Of a stretch of 37,017 nt of DNA, positions 36,671 through 37,017 are shown one piece after another. The DNA comes from Clostridia bacterium (lineage in GTDB: Bacteria; Bacillota; Clostridia; Christensenellales; Pumilibacteraceae): assembly GCA_017623455.1 (NCBI GenBank), contig JAGAPA010000090.1:1-37017 (forward strand). The letters run 5' to 3'. The position numbers and the translations under genes are program-made. Under the pieces are notes generated by a model that searched no databases, was not told the origin of the DNA, and was given only the letters and a program-made list of their open reading frames with translations. Every line of letters starts with the position of its first letter. Position 1 is the first letter of the stretch.

Positions 36671-37017
36671 GTGGTGGGCAGGCCCAGTACGCAGGCGTAC
36701 AGCCACTATAGTGCTTTAACTTAGTAAAACAAAATCCTCTATCATTAGTTCTCCCACTCCGACGTCATTGCGAGCCGTTAAAAGCGGCGTGGCAATCTCA
36801 TAAGCGTGACGGTACGCAGGCGTACAGCCACTATAGTGCTTTGACTAAAGATAAATAATTAGCTATTGTTAGTTATTCTGAACGTCTACGTTGGCGCGAA
36901 GGCGCGCTCCCTTTACTGTACTTTAACTTAGTAAAACAATCTAACGTCACGTTTATCGCAATGACGTAAGTATTAAAAATTTTAGAAATAAATTTTTTCT
37001 AAGATTTCGGGAATAGC
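36671..37017. repeat. Repeat-rich right edge
   Basis: There is no gene. An exact 31-nt word, GTACGCAGGCGTAC followed by AGCCACTATAGTGCTTT, occurs at 36687-36717 and 36812-36842. Between them lies a GTCATTGCGAG...GGCAATCTCA element (36763-36800). Near 36890-36912 a GGGAGCGCG hairpin reads on the minus strand, and TCGCAATGACGT follows at about 36956. Confidence 0.7.

Overview
The window looks like a chromosomal segment of a Gram-positive, low-to-mid GC, probably gut-associated member of the Clostridia (Bacillota). The grounds are strong AGGAGG-type ribosome binding sites, canonical sigma-70/SigA promoters, a YabN-like MazG fusion, a YjzC-like small protein, GPH-type transport and many cytoplasmic glycosidases. 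I cannot name a genus; an uncultured lineage is likely. No phage, plasmid, CRISPR array, insertion sequence or rRNA was seen.

Layout: 1-331 is a repeat-rich non-coding edge. 332-2048 is an ABC exporter. 2101-6138 is a galactoside locus in which a GH35 beta-galactosidase and an AraC regulator diverge from a GH27 alpha-galactosidase and a tiny Cys-rich protein. 6229-7728 is a CrtI-like FAD oxidoreductase. 7818-10334 carries a GH5 and a GH10 glycosidase. 10468-11432 is an unusual composite element: an S23/Avd-like four-helix-bundle protein gene flanked by arrays of short perfect hairpins, next to a tRNA-Met/tRNA-Glu pair (11454-11609). 11790-15730 is a run of seven related small membrane proteins, six with the same N-terminal zinc ribbon. 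15836-23041 is a tight seven-gene operon for acyl chemistry: acyl-AMP ligase with fused carrier domain, GPH-family transporter, two PlsC acyltransferases, stand-alone carrier protein, Sfp-type phosphopantetheinyl transferase and alpha/beta hydrolase. 23317-25179 is htpG. 25657-31506 holds two tandem GH2 beta-galactosidases, divergent from a KDPG/KDPGal-type aldolase (31742-32401). 32560-36323 holds a CDF cation transporter, dus and mazG, and 36455-36610 a YjzC-like small protein. The right edge is again dispersed repeats.

How it fits together: GH2, GH27, GH35, GH5 and GH10 enzymes, all without signal peptides, suggest intracellular degradation of imported galacto-, xylo- and beta-glucan/mannan oligosaccharides. 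The importer is not in the window. The acyl operon has the parts of an LplT-Aas-like lysophospholipid salvage system built from different proteins, with a MelB/MFSD2A-fold carrier in place of LplT.

The two most notable candidates for something undescribed are: (1) the four-helix-bundle/hairpin-array element, where two 75-nt blocks covary to keep three stems and a 12-bp inverted repeat encloses eight further hairpins; and (2) the acyl/lysolipid operon. There is also a dispersed intergenic near-palindrome (consensus GCAATACGTATRCG, seven sites) and a family of GGGAG-footed hairpins with variable stems.
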